A program made the position numbers and the translations under genes. Positions 1 to 10,123 of a stretch of 64,000 nt of DNA are shown one piece after another (positions within the stretch are counted from its first letter, which is position 1; every line of letters begins with the position of its first letter). This DNA comes from Pythium myriotylum. Taxonomy: Eukaryota > Oomycota > Peronosporomycetes > Pythiales > Pythiaceae. Where the stretch lies: positions 3,162,001 to 3,226,000 of the forward strand of contig JALJCQ010000017.1 in assembly GCA_023091665.1 (NCBI GenBank). The letters run 5' to 3'. The notes under the pieces were generated by a model, which worked only from the letters and a program-made list of their open reading frames with translations, was not told the DNA's origin and made no database searches.

Positions 1-577
1 AGCTTCCAACTCGATCGAGAACCGGATGGAACTGCGCACTAAGCGTACAGTACAGTACTGCACTGCAGGCTCCCCCGTCGTCGTCGTCGATTGCTCATGG
101 ATAAGGCGATCTCCTGACACGCTGCGGCTTCAAGGTGGGTCACCTGAAAGTTGCGAGAGTGGGTCATCTCCGCTTGCTTGTTGATGGCAGTGCGATACGC
201 AGTGCCGTGCCGCAATTTCTGGGTGGCGCATCTCCCTTCGGCGGCTCGTCAATCGTGCCACCACGCCACTTCAACCAAAGCATTCAGCTGATGTCATCGC
301 CCGCTCTGCCTCTGGCTCCTCTCCCACTCGTTCATAAAAGAGCCACGACGCGGCGCAATTTCTCCCTTGGTTCTCCCGCATCTCCGACGACTTGGGCATA
401 GAAAGCGCTCTCTAATCGCTGTCCTGTCCACCGTGGCGATGCTTTCGTCCATCATCTTTCTTATCACGCCCGAAACCTGCTGATCGCCGAATTGCGACGA
501 AAGCGTGGACATCCACGACCGTTCCTGACCTGGGATTGCATAAAGTGGCCACGCTGCGCCCAGCGATGGAGACAAGG

Positions 578-578
<1 letters not shown>

Positions 579-612
<34 letters not shown>
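579..612. repeat. CT/TC microsatellite
   Basis: Run of CT dinucleotides interrupted by one TTT. It lies in otherwise featureless sequence downstream of the first small zinc-motif gene (which is on the minus strand). Positions 1-676 hold no open frame with convincing coding character. Confidence 0.85.
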
Positions 613-676
613 AAAGCTCAAGCAAATAAGAGGGGGCGGACCACTGTATTACGGTTACTTCTACACGCCGCTCAGC

Positions 677-1132
677 TCAGCTCAGGAGCAGGTCGCGGAA
701 CGAAAACATCATGTTGAGCTGTGGTGCGAGTTGGTCGTCGGTCGTTTGCGTGTCTTTGCAGTCGGCGACCACGCTGCACTCGTTGCCACCCATCAACATG
801 AGTTTCAGCAGGTCGATGTCATCGAGCGTTGGCGCTGCGTGGTCGTCGCTGAGGTCGACTGGGTCGGGCATGGACATGGCGCGCGTGAGCGCTTTGCTTT
901 GCTTGAGCTGCTGGCGCCGCAGCGCGCGCACTGCTCGGCGCTTGCGGTCGACGCGCCACTGGTTCTTGTTGGCTCGTTGCCGGTGGAACTCACAGAAACG
1001 GTGGAGCCCGCCGCCTTTCTTGGACGTGCGCTCGTTGGGGCAGCGCTTGCCAGCGTAGCCGCAGCGCCACTCGCCGTCACCAGTGATCGATAGAGGCGTG
1101 GAAGGTGCCGAGTGTGCGAAACTTGCCGTCAT
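677..1132 (-). CDS. small Cys/His-motif basic protein, paralogue 1
   Basis: A 151-residue protein from a single exon. Residues about 23-75 hold C-x6-C (CGYAGKRC), then a Gly/Lys segment ending GGLHRFCEFHR, giving C-x6-C-x15-C-x2-H, followed by a strongly basic stretch (RQRANKNQWRVDRKRR). The spacing suggests one zinc ion bound by three Cys and one His beside a nucleic-acid-binding basic region, reminiscent of the plant WRC motif, but I cannot assign it to a named family. The C-terminal third is acidic and has a hydrophobic patch (DDIDLLKLMLM) that is also present in the paralogues at 7791-8237 and 9232-9672. Three divergent copies keeping the same motif indicate real, selected genes. A nuclear regulatory role is inference only. 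Confidence 0.8.
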   Translation of the reverse strand: MTASFAHSAPSTPLSITGDGEWRCGYAGKRCPNERTSKKGGGLHRFCEFHRQRANKNQWRVDRKRRAVRALRRQQLKQSKALTRAMSMPDPVDLSDDHAAPTLDDIDLLKLMLMGGNECSVVADCKDTQTTDDQLAPQLNMMFSFRDLLLS

Positions 1133-1974
1133 GGCTTGAGAAGGGATGTTGAGGAGTCAGAGGCGTGGAAGAACGCGAACTGACCATCGTCGCGAGGAGA
1201 CTTGGTTCTCAAATGTACGGTACGTTTGGGTACTTGAGGATTGTGGCAGGTGCGTTCCGACGACGAGAGAAGAGGCATTCCCGAGAGAACAATCATAGCC
1301 CAGTCTCTCGGTGGAGATTGTGCATGAAAACGTCCGGGTGTACAGTCAGCCTTTAAAAAATATAAATAAAAATGTGAGAGTGGCGCTCTCCGCGATTGAG
1401 GGGGCCTTTGCGTTTATCGTTCATCAGCGTCAGCGACTGAGCTCGAACTAAAAGAAAGCGGTATACCGATTAGATCAGAACCAGACCGAGTAATCTCTTC
1501 TCGTTGAGCCAGGTCGCTCCATGTGGAGTACAGTAATGTACGCAATCGCGGCGCAGTGTTGAGGTGTCAGCATAGACACATGCTTCAACGCAGCGGCAAG
1601 TGGCGACAGCATGGAAGTACAGTACTATCGCGCTTTGAATACGCTGTTCCCGCAATCAAGCAAGTGTTGATTCCGCCGAGCGCTCCATCCATCATCATGC
1701 CATTACTGCTAGGGGACCAGCACTCGATTCTTCTTCCCACCAAAAGCTGGAGGCACACAAGCTCCATTGGTCTCTTCGCGGGAGAGAAACGCGCGAACCC
1801 ACTCACGCCATCAGCACTAAACAAAACGAAGAAATTCTTCTCGGGTTTCACTTGCCATAAACATTGTCAGAATAAGGACAATACACTGTTCTGTGGGCGC
1901 GACGGGACGAACGGGCTGACAGATGTAGCAACCTCCTCTAGACAGGCGGTGGATATCGACTCCGAAGCAAACTA
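1133..1974. other. intergenic, no gene seen
   Basis: About 840 bp upstream of the first zinc-motif gene. It contains an AT-rich stretch near 1354-1372. An open frame at 1523-2059 has no recognisable domain and runs into the inverted repeat, so I do not call it. Confidence 0.5.
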
Positions 1975-3013
1975 CCGGAAGATATGCATCGGGGCGGATC
2001 CCGCCTACCCAGGCAGAACGATCGATGTCGTGTCGATGGGTTCTCCTGGAACCCATTAAAGCAGCCGCGGTAGCGGTTCAGATGACTCCTAGCATCGGAC
2101 CACTAGAAAGATGACGGCTGGAGTGATCCGACGTGCCGGGAAAATGTCGGCTAGAGCCTCAGCGAGGGTCGGACGAACGAATGAAGAAGCTGCTGAAGAA
2201 CGTCCCCGAAGATCCGCCACCATTCACCCTGATGAGCAACTGAAGCGGCTCAACCGGCTGTGGCCAGGCGCTTGTCACCGAGGTGGCAGCACGTGATCAC
2301 AAAGAGACACCCATGTGTTCCTCCCTCCGCAGCTTGACGGCGCAGGATAAATTGCCAGTGGTCGTCGAATTCTGCGAGCTTCTCATGCCGTCGGCGTAAT
2401 AAGCTCAGACCTAGCGTCACGCCAAGTCTGGCTGTAAAGGTTGCATCCATCTCGGCCGCGGAGACGCCAACCACTTCGTATCCTCCATGAAACCTGAGCC
2501 GGGCTGGAGGAAGCAACATCCTGAATCTTTGTTTTTGCATTCATCGCAAGCGTTACTCTCTTGGGATGAGATCATTTGAGTATACGAAAGTTGAGTCTGG
2601 GAGAATGACTGGCGGGAGCTGATGTTGGGATTGGTCACGCGTCATTCGTCCTCCTCTACGGAAATGAGTTTCTCGAACATGTAAGCATTCGTCGCCTCAT
2701 CAGAAACCCGAGTTGACAAAGACCTTCCTTCGCGCGTTGATGCGGATAATTCTTCTCTCTCTCTTCTCTCTTGAGATTTGCGACTGCTGTTCAGACCTCG
2801 AGAGAGCCCCAGCTTTGCTCCAAATTCGATGATGGGGTGCGAAACAGAATTGGTGCAGTCAGCAACGTGAACTCGAGCACTCGTTCGTTCCGGATGACAT
2901 GCGACTTGAGTTTGCTCCAACATCATTCAGATCACCGTGATCTGAATGATGTTGGAGCAAAATACCCCGTGATCATCACGGGGTATTTAGTGTTGAAGTG
3001 TTATCAAATGAAA
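1975..3013. repeat. left arm of inverted repeat 1
   Basis: Reverse complement of 5126-6164; position x in one arm pairs with 8139 minus x in the other. Sampled stretches between about 2012 and 3000 are nearly identical. The outer 35 bp (1975-2010) and inner 15 bp are still alignable but carry several substitutions, so the ends are approximate. Several short open frames occur identically in both arms; none resembles a known family, so the arms may hold captured gene fragments. No clear terminal repeat or target-site duplication was identified. Confidence 0.9.
2911..2988. repeat. two adjacent near-perfect hairpins (left arm)
   Basis: Positions 2911-2961 form a 25-bp perfect stem around a single C (centre 2936). 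Directly after it, 2960-2988 form a 14-bp perfect stem around a single C (2974), with half-site AAATACCCCGTGAT. They share bases 2960-2961. The pair sits at the inner end of the left arm and recurs in the right arm at 5151-5228. Confidence 0.9.
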
Positions 3014-3329
3014 CTGAAGCAATCATCCGATTGCGTATGAAGTACTTCTTTACGATCAGATGAATCGTCCGGTTCTACAACAATCCTAAGAAATCTAGAG
3101 ACCCGCCTCCAGTAATCCACTGGCAGTATCCTGTGTTGATGTCTGTCTCGTTCGTACAGGTGGAGCGACGAGCCTTACCGTGCAACCCGGTTGCCTAGCC
3201 CGAGACCTTCGCGGACCACTCGACAAGCCAACGTGACCGAGCAACTAAAATTATCGGTAAGGTGATGGTATGGTTATAATGAATCTCCACCGACCATCCT
3301 CTGAATATCCTAGGCCGTGAAGTATCGTA

Positions 3330-4243
3330 TCAACTGCGACTGTCGGAAGCGCTAATCGCGTGTAAAGGTTCGGAGAACGCCGACATACTTAGTGGATTGG
3401 CGTCCTCACCCACGCCGCGCTCTGACTCTGGCTCTGCTTCGACCGTGGCGTACTTGCCCACGGCTTCCTCCTGCGCAAATCGACGTAGCACCTCGACCGC
3501 TTGGTCCAGCGGGAGTCGCATCGACGCGTCATGCCGAGTCATCTGCTCCACAAGCTCCCATTGCGCATCGCGAAACATCGGTGGTCGTTCCATGGGGTAG
3601 CCGTTCTGTACGAAGAAACTCACTCGATCGTGGTGTACGTTATACCAGGGGTGCCTACCTGTCACGGCTTCCACGATGCACATGGCCGAACTATACACAT
3701 CTGAGGCGGCCGATGCATCCTTTCCGCGAAGAATCTCGGGAGCCTTCCATTGCATGGCACCGCTTGTGCGATTTTGGCTATTGCGCAGCGCGATAGCCAA
3801 AGCCAGCAAGGCAAGACCAAGTCAGACCTTGGTCTTGCCGTCGCTGCCGATCAGAATGTAGTTGCATATGAGGTCGCAATGGAGGATCCCCTTGAAGTGG
3901 AGATACTGCAGGGCAACGACGGCTTCATACTGTATAGGAGTTGCCACACCACGCGACTTCGGCAGACGCATTTCCCCCGGAAGATATTGATCAAGCGTTC
4001 CTTTTTCGGCCACTTCACACACGAAAAACTGCTTGCCATCGAGGTGGCACGCATCGTACAGCTGGACAACGACGTGGGGTGGTTGAGCTGGTACCAGATC
4101 TCAACGTCGCGTTTGAACGCCATAGGATCAGATACCTTTACTTCTTCCCGAGGACACGGGAGCTCATCCATTTGCCAAGATGCACTGAGCCAAAGCTGCC
4201 AGCACGAGTGAATTTGCGTTGCTGGTCGAAGCCGATCTCGCAA
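3330..4243 (-). pseudogene. broken protein kinase (C-lobe relic)
   Basis: Reading the minus strand, three segments in different frames resemble one kinase: WYQLNHP near 4090, a middle part (4022-3822) with VALQYLHFKGILHCDL and a degraded catalytic loop (HCDLICN in place of HRDLKxxN), then 3809-3330 with MQWKAPEIL, DVYSSAMCIVE and GRHPWYN, typical of subdomains VIII-IX. The DFG region is missing; a TGA and two small hairpins (3773-3801 and 3810-3839) lie there. With a frameshift, a stop and lost catalytic residues it is almost certainly dead. Its best match in style is the TKL-like kinase group expanded in oomycetes. It lies in the spacer of inverted repeat 1. Confidence 0.75.
3773..3839. repeat. 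hairpin pair interrupting the kinase relic
   Basis: 3773-3801 folds into a 14-bp stem (one G-T pair) with a single-base centre. 3810-3839 folds into a 12-bp perfect stem (GGCAAGACCAAG and its complement) around six bases. The premature TGA of the kinase frame lies in the second loop. Confidence 0.75.
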
Positions 4244-4394
4244 TGCGGTAAGAACCAGTCAGCGATGTGAATACCTGGCTCTCATTTAATGCGCTGACAG
4301 GCAGCATGGAGGTTCTGCGGCTGATGGTCGTGTAGCTCAAACGGTGGTGAGTGAGTTTGAAAACAAGACACGATCTTAGACCCTACCGTCGAGG

Positions 4395-4690
4395 TTGGCA
4401 AATTCCCCTTCTTGTAACGTGAATTCCAGGCGCTGGCGACGCATTTCTCGGCTGCTCCTCGTTCTGGATCGCGCCGAACTCGGCAACTTTCGCGACTACT
4501 TGAGTACCCACCGGTATCGCATCTGGTCATTGTTCTTGGATGCCGCACGAGGACCTCCCAAGAACAACATCATCCATAACAATCTCAAGTGCAACGACGG
4601 CTAAGCGTGTCGGCATAGTCTCTATGAGCGTCAAACCACAGGCGCCGTCGTACTACTGGAAGGTATGAGCGCCAAACCACAGGCTCCCGA
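4395..4690 (+). pseudogene. second kinase relic, plus strand
   Basis: The frame reads GNFRDYLSTHRYRIWSLFLD, then AARG, then NNIIHNNLKCNDG and a stop, resembling the alpha-E and catalytic-loop part of a kinase (cf. ..AARGLxYLHxxNIIHRDLKCNNIL). The Asp of HRD is Asn and the frame closes at once. After the stop, MSVKPQAPSYYWK could be a remnant of the APE region. It is a short, non-functional fragment whose strand opposes that of the kinase relic next to it. Confidence 0.5.
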
Positions 4691-4910
4691 TCCCAACCAC
4701 TGGCAAGTGGAAGTTGTTGGCGATAGTGCACTGATCCTCAGCCAACTCCAACGTTACCGCCCACGACGGAACACAGCTCTTCGCAAACTTTACGCACCGG
4801 CGCGCCGGCTAGCAGACGCCCTCCGGATAACGGAGTGGCATCACCACCTCCGGGCATTTAACAAAATGGCTGACTCAGCAGCCAACGCAGCTAATCCCAC
4901 ACCAGTGTGC
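4665..4910 (+). mobile_element. retroelement RNase H relic
   Basis: The translation contains VVGDSALILSQLQRYRP, then RKLYAPARRLADAL, then WHHHLRAFNKMADSAANAAN, matching the second half of a type I RNase H domain as found in retroelements (GDS and NKMAD..AN motifs carrying two active-site Asp). The N-terminal half with the first Asp and Glu is absent, so this is a fragment. A 23-bp near-duplicate begins at 4624 and again at 4665, a possible scar of insertion or rearrangement. It lies just inside the right arm of inverted repeat 1. Confidence 0.7.
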
Positions 4911-5125
4911 ACGGCCTGCACTCCCACCCCAGAAGCCACCACGGCTCGAAGCGTTCCTGGCCTCCGACTTCACCGAATGGCAAACTCGCCACATACTCCG
5001 CGATCAGCTGTGGTAGAAAACAGGGTAGTACTACCCGGCTGTAGGGTTCATCAAAATGCGATCCAATAGACCTCACCTTCAAAGCCGAAGCTCCCAATCT
5101 GTTCGGCCTACACAAACGGGCGTCT

Positions 5126-6164
5126 TTTCACTTGATAACACTTAAACACTAAATACCCCGTGATGATCACGGGGTATTTTGCTCCAACATCATTCAGATC
5201 ACGGTGATCTGAATGATGTTGGAGCAAACTCAAGTCGCATGTCATCCGGAACGAACGAGTGCTCGAGTTCACGTTGCTGACTGCACCAATTCTGTTTCGC
5301 ACCCCATCATCGAATTTGGAGCAAAGCTGGGGCTCTCTCGAGGTCTGAACAGCAGTCGCAAATCTCAAGAGAGAAGAGAGAGAGAAGAATTATCCGCATC
5401 AACGCGCGAAGGAAGGTCTTTGTCAACTCGGGTTTCTGATGAGGCGACGAATGCTTACATGTTCGAGAAACTCATTTCCGTAGAGGAGGACGAATGACGC
5501 GTGACCAATCCCAACATCAGCTCCCGCCAGTCATTCTCCCAGACTCAACTTTCGTATACTCAAATGATCTCATCCCAAGAGAGTAACGCTTGCGATGAAT
5601 GCAAAAACAAAGATTCAGGATGTTGCTTCCTCCAGCCCGGCTCAGGTTTCATGGAGGATACGAAGTGGTTGGCGTCTCCGCGGCCGAGATGGATGCAACC
5701 TTTACAGCCAGACTTGGCGTGACGCTAGGTCTGAGCTTATTACGCCGACGGCATGAGAAGCTCGCAGAATTCGACGACCACTGGCAATTTATCCTGCGCC
5801 GTCAAGCTGCGGAGGGAGGAACACATGGGTGTCTCTTTGTGATCACGTGCTGCCACCTCGGTGACAAGCGCCTGGCCACAGCCGGTTGAGCCGCTTCAGT
5901 TGCTCATCAGGGTGAATGGTGGCGGATCTTCGGGGACGTTCTTCAGCAGCTTCTTCATTCGTTCGTCCGACCCTCGCTGAGGCTCTAGCCGACATTTTCC
6001 CGGCACGTCGGATCACTCCAGCCGTCATCTTTCTAGTGGTCCGATGCTAGGAGTCATCTGAACCGCTACCGCGGCTGCTTTAATGGGTTCCAGGAGAACC
6101 CATCGACACGACATCGATCGTTCTTCCTGGCTAGCGCGGATCTTTACTGACGCGTATCTTCTGG
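5126..6164. repeat. right arm of inverted repeat 1
   Basis: Reverse complement of 1975-3013. It contains the same hairpin pair, here at 5151-5228, at its inner end. The outer boundary is gradual: positions 6130-6164 match the left arm with several substitutions. A retroelement RNase H relic begins about 70 bp beyond. Confidence 0.9.
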
Positions 6165-6235
6165 GAGCGCAGCAACTAAAATGTCAGAACCTAATGCGAC
6201 CAACATGAGCAAAATATGTCAATGTATGAGCAATG

Positions 6236-6417
6236 GATGACAAGGCATCGCCGTCATTGGCGAAAGCGCCTTAGTTCTTCGGGAGCTCCGAGATTACGGC
6301 CCAAACAACATTACCGGGCCCTTTGCCGTGCATCACTTGACGCGGTCTTTACTAACTGACCGTGCCAACATCAGAGAATGGGCTCATCAATTCCGAGCAT
6401 AGGTGACTCGCTCGTCA
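6236..6417 (+). mobile_element. retroelement RNase H relic
   Basis: The plus-strand frame reads GIAVIGESALVLRELRDYGP, and further on LLTDRANIREWAHQFRA before a stop. This follows the RNase H pattern xVIGDSALVLxQMRDYxP...WxHxxRAxN, with the active-site Asp of GDS replaced by Glu. Degenerate and truncated. It lies immediately outside inverted repeat 1 and shares the motif order of the relics at 4665 and 61380. Confidence 0.6.
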
Positions 6418-7790
6418 ACCTCACGATACAGTATACAAGCAGCTCGAGGAACGCATCTCTGCTTCGACTTGGGACCACAGACATGTAGCATTGCTTCTCT
6501 CGCCAAGTTGGCGCATGGAACGTAAGCCGGAGGCCTCAGCTAGTAAGGTACATTCATCGCCAATCGACTCAATTTCCGATCGGAGCTGAGCTGACAGAAA
6601 GGCGAATCTAGCCTGGAGGGCCATAGCCGTTGCCTGGGCGCGAGTATGTGGGCTGTGTTTGCTGCCGAGCGGATGCATCGGATCGTTGGGGAGGTTGTTT
6701 TGCCGGTTCTGGTACTTCGGCGGCGTCACACGTGCGATAAGGATTTTTCCAGACAACAACCGACAACATCGTGCCAGTGCTGTATCTCAACGGGCCAGTC
6801 AAGCAGTATCTTCTCTGTCAAGTGCCGGCAATCACATGTGGTCGCAACTGTAACACAGAGCACGGGTAGCCTGTCGACAGGCTAATCGACAGTCGATGGT
6901 TCTGGGTTGCAATTCATTACATATCAGCACGGCAATCGCGACTGGGCCCCATCACCGAACAGGCTGTCCACTTTTGGAGACATCTCCAGCTTCTTTAATC
7001 TCTTTGAGAACGACTTGACGCGGTGGGATCTCACGCCAATGTGCGACGAAACCAAAAGTTTTCTGGAGCAATTTTGCATCGTTGTCTTCCAGCACAACTC
7101 CTCTCAACTGTCCTGTTACTGTATGTTGAACTCGGGTCCATTTCGGAGGACTCATCACGGTCCTTTCTTCGAGGTGCTCGTACTGTATCGTTCCTCAACG
7201 TGGCGAGCCATCTTCAAGTGAAGATGTGGTTTCCGGAATGCCCCGTTTGCACACCGAAAACATTTTTCAGACGAATCGTTGACGCCACCGTGACTCGCCA
7301 ATGATGACCACGCCAGCAGCTGGAGCGCGACACGTGCACATTTGGAGCATGGACGAGCGTCTCCCCTCCCTGATACACTCCTTTTGCACAAGCACACGAG
7401 TTGCTCCACGGAATGAGCAAGCTTGCCACTTTGCTTGTCTTCCAAAGTTACCAACTCACAGTCCAGCTGCGTTGAGGCAGTCGCGGTTCTCTTGCCCACC
7501 GAGCTCAGCCAACCGCACCTGCGCAGCTCAGTGAGCTGGCCAGTCAACGATCACGACGAAGAACCCATGGGACTGGAATCCTCTAATTTTGCGACAAGGG
7601 AAAGGCCGTCTCTAAGGTATTCCAGCTCCGTCGATGATGGGGATGTTTGATGGCACAAATCATCACCTCGACGAGCAGCAAGCCCCGATTGTCGTCAGAC
7701 GACCTGGCTATTCTACCGCCGAGCCGAAGTGCTGTCCAAGTCTCTCACTTTGAATTTCCCCTCCAAGAGTGAAGACAACCGACGTACCGA
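6418..7790. other. gene-poor stretch, no supported gene
   Basis: Overlapping short frames occur on both strands (for example 6907-7221 plus and 7155-7547 minus), but none has a recognisable domain and the composition is AT-richer than the genes nearby. Probably decayed repeat sequence plus the upstream region of the next gene. Confidence 0.5.
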
Positions 7791-8237
7791 ATGAATGCTT
7801 CAACGGCCCTGCACTCAGTCGAGACACCCGAGGCGGACACACTTCGGTGTGGCTACAGCAGCGGTCGCTGTCCTCGCTTTCGAACGGAGAAGAAAGGCGG
7901 TGGTCTCCATCGTTTCTGTGAGGTCCATCGTCAGCGCGCGAACCGCAACCAGCGCCGTGTCGATTCGAAGCGCCGCGAACTCCGGCAGAAGCGGCTCAAG
8001 AACTTTCGAGAATCGATGAGCGAAGAGGAGGATGCACTGGAACTCCCCGATCCCGTGGTCGCGTCTCCGGGGCGAACGACAAGTGTGACAGAAGAAGATC
8101 TCGCGATGCTTCGAGCGTTCCTATTTGACGATACCGAGTCGCGGCCGCGGTCGCGTCTCGCACAAGTGACTGAGCGATTGGTTCCTGTGCAGGCCGTGCC
8201 GCGCTGGAACGTTCTCGCGTCGGTGTTCCGGCGTTGA
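7791..8237 (+). CDS. small Cys/His-motif basic protein, paralogue 2
   Basis: A 148-residue protein. Residues about 20-65 read CGYSSGRC, then KKGGGLHRFCEVHR, then RANRNQRRVDSKRRELRQKR: the same C-x6-C-x15-C-x2-H motif plus basic tail as the copies at 677-1132 and 9232-9672. The C-terminal half has the acidic/hydrophobic patch (TEEDLAMLRAFLFDD). Opposite strand to paralogue 1, same strand as paralogue 3, which lies 1 kb downstream. The flanking non-motif sequence differs among the three, so the duplications are old while the motif is conserved. Zinc and nucleic-acid binding are inferred from the residues, not from a known family. Confidence 0.82.
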   Translation: MNASTALHSVETPEADTLRCGYSSGRCPRFRTEKKGGGLHRFCEVHRQRANRNQRRVDSKRRELRQKRLKNFRESMSEEEDALELPDPVVASPGRTTSVTEEDLAMLRAFLFDDTESRPRSRLAQVTERLVPVQAVPRWNVLASVFRR

Positions 8238-9231
8238 TTACACAACTGAGTTGGTCCAAGAGGGACGGTCGAACCGCCTGTGACCGACGTAGGTTCACAC
8301 AAACTAATAGAATGAAGATCGTGTAGAATAGAGAGATGTGCGCACCCAAATGTACAGTAGAGTTCCCTTGAAGCTTCGGCGGGATAGGCGCCGACCTTCG
8401 AATAACTCGCGGAAGCGATCCTCTCTGAACTCCAAGACTCACTGTGAGTTCAGCGAGAGCACGATGGACGCTCTCGACCCACAGAAAGCGAACCATTTCG
8501 TCGGGTCGTCAAGAGCGGTTTCCTTATGGGAAAGGGTCCCTACCGTGTCCTCCCGACACCACCGTGTATCATGTTGAGACAGATTCCATGGCAAACACGG
8601 AGGGGACCGAGCCATCTAGATGGGAAGGCCCTCGTGCTCTTTGTGTTTCTCCCGAGAGGTCTATTTCTTTTCTCGAGACGCCGAGCTCCGGCTCGCTTCG
8701 ACGTCTAGTTCGTGCTCGCTGCAAAAACCCCTTCCTGCTCGTACGAAGCACCACTGGGAATATTCTTCCCGGGCAACGATGGGTTTGTCCTGTTGTTTCG
8801 TTGGGTGGGATCAACTGGCTCATCTGAAAGTGGGCAGACAATTCCTTGCTTCGGCTGGGGGAGGAACCACCAAGATGAAGGATGATCTGAAAAGCAGATG
8901 GACTCGGCTTTCACAGAATGTTAAGGCAAGCTGAGCCAGGATCTGGCGACAGCGTCGACTCGTCTGGGTGCAAGTTGAGTCTTCGATGACGCCTTGTGGT
9001 TGATCGGGATCTATTCTCTTCGTGGCGTGTCATCCTGATTCATGGTCGGTCGGGAAATCTGCGCAGTACTGTAGGACTTTGGTCGCTCTCCGCTGCTGAT
9101 TACTGGGTTCTGCCCGAGATGGGGATTGGGATGCCCAGGTTTAACGATGGATGAGTGCTTTCTTGTCATTCCCCATCTTGACGTGCACTTGAAGATCCCG
9201 ATTCTCTCTCACTCTCACTCTCTCAACCCAA
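8238..9231. other. intergenic, no gene seen
   Basis: About 1 kb between paralogues 2 and 3. Short frames on both strands lack recognisable features. A pyrimidine-rich tract at 9203-9222 lies just upstream of the next start and may belong to its promoter. Confidence 0.5.
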
Positions 9232-9672
9232 ATGTCAGCACTCGAACGCCCCGTGTCTTTAGCGTCGACATCGCCTGCATTCGCCATGGCATCCACAGCA
9301 GCGCTTAGCGACGAGAACGGGTTGCTCTGCGGGTACTCGGGGCGCAAGTGCCCCAACTTGCGCACGGAAAAGAAGGGCGGCGGGCTCCACCGCTTCTGCG
9401 AGTTCCACCGCCAGCGCGCCAACAAGAATCAGCGTCGAGTCGATCTCAAGCGCCGCGAGCAGCGAGCCAAGCGCCGCCAACTGCTGCGGCAGCTCACAGG
9501 GCGCACAACCATGCCCACGCCCGACGCCGACAGCGCGAACCTGCCGCTGCTAACTGACGAAGACATCTACGTGCTCCATTTGCTGCTCTTTAACGACGAC
9601 ATGACACACGACGAAGCACCAAACGAGACGGAGCTTCCTGCGTCCGACCACAGACGCGTTAGCGAGTGCTAG
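9232..9672 (+). CDS. small Cys/His-motif basic protein, paralogue 3
   Basis: A 146-residue protein; a second Met at residue 18 is an alternative start. Residues about 33-80 read CGYSGRKC, then KKGGGLHRFCEFHR, then RANKNQRRVDLKRREQRAKR. This is the clearest copy of the C-x6-C-x15-C-x2-H plus basic-region module shared with 677-1132 and 7791-8237. The C-terminal patch is TDEDIYVLHLLLFNDD. Coding sequence is more GC-rich than in the other two copies. Function unknown; a sequence-specific nuclear factor is a reasonable guess, as is an RNA-binding protein. Confidence 0.84.
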   Translation: MSALERPVSLASTSPAFAMASTAALSDENGLLCGYSGRKCPNLRTEKKGGGLHRFCEFHRQRANKNQRRVDLKRREQRAKRRQLLRQLTGRTTMPTPDADSANLPLLTDEDIYVLHLLLFNDDMTHDEAPNETELPASDHRRVSEC

Positions 9673-10123
9673 TAATCGTGCATCCACCAAGTCGTCGTGG
9701 CGTCACGCCGCCGCTCCCTCGAGTCATCCATCCACCAAACTTGTGTTTTACAACTTTTTTTTAACAATACTAATACACCTCGTCACAACGCTCACACAGC
9801 CACCGTGGATCTTATTCTCCCATCGCGTTGTCGCCTACTTGTGCAGCTTGGACTCGAGGGGGCTCGTTTGCCGGAGGAGGAGGAGGAGGAGAGAGAGAGT
9901 CATCGCCTAGTTCTAGTCACGAGACAGCGTTGCTGTGGAAATGGCTACATGTCGTCTGTCCTAATGTAGGGCTCGTGTACACATAAATCCGACCACACAA
10001 TCCCCCTAATTCAACAACTTCTCTGTAGACAATGACTCAATAGGTTGCATATTGAGGGTGCCGTAGCTGCTCAATCGGAACTCCCCCATTGAATTCAAAT
10101 AAGAACCCCTCTCTCTCGCCAAG

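Noticed and set aside
1523..2059. 178-codon plus-strand frame
   Set aside because: No domain, poor codon bias, and it runs into the inverted repeat arm.
7155..7547. Cys-containing 130-codon minus-strand frame
   Set aside because: Looked briefly like a zinc-knuckle protein, but the spacing fits no known motif and the opposite strand is equally open.
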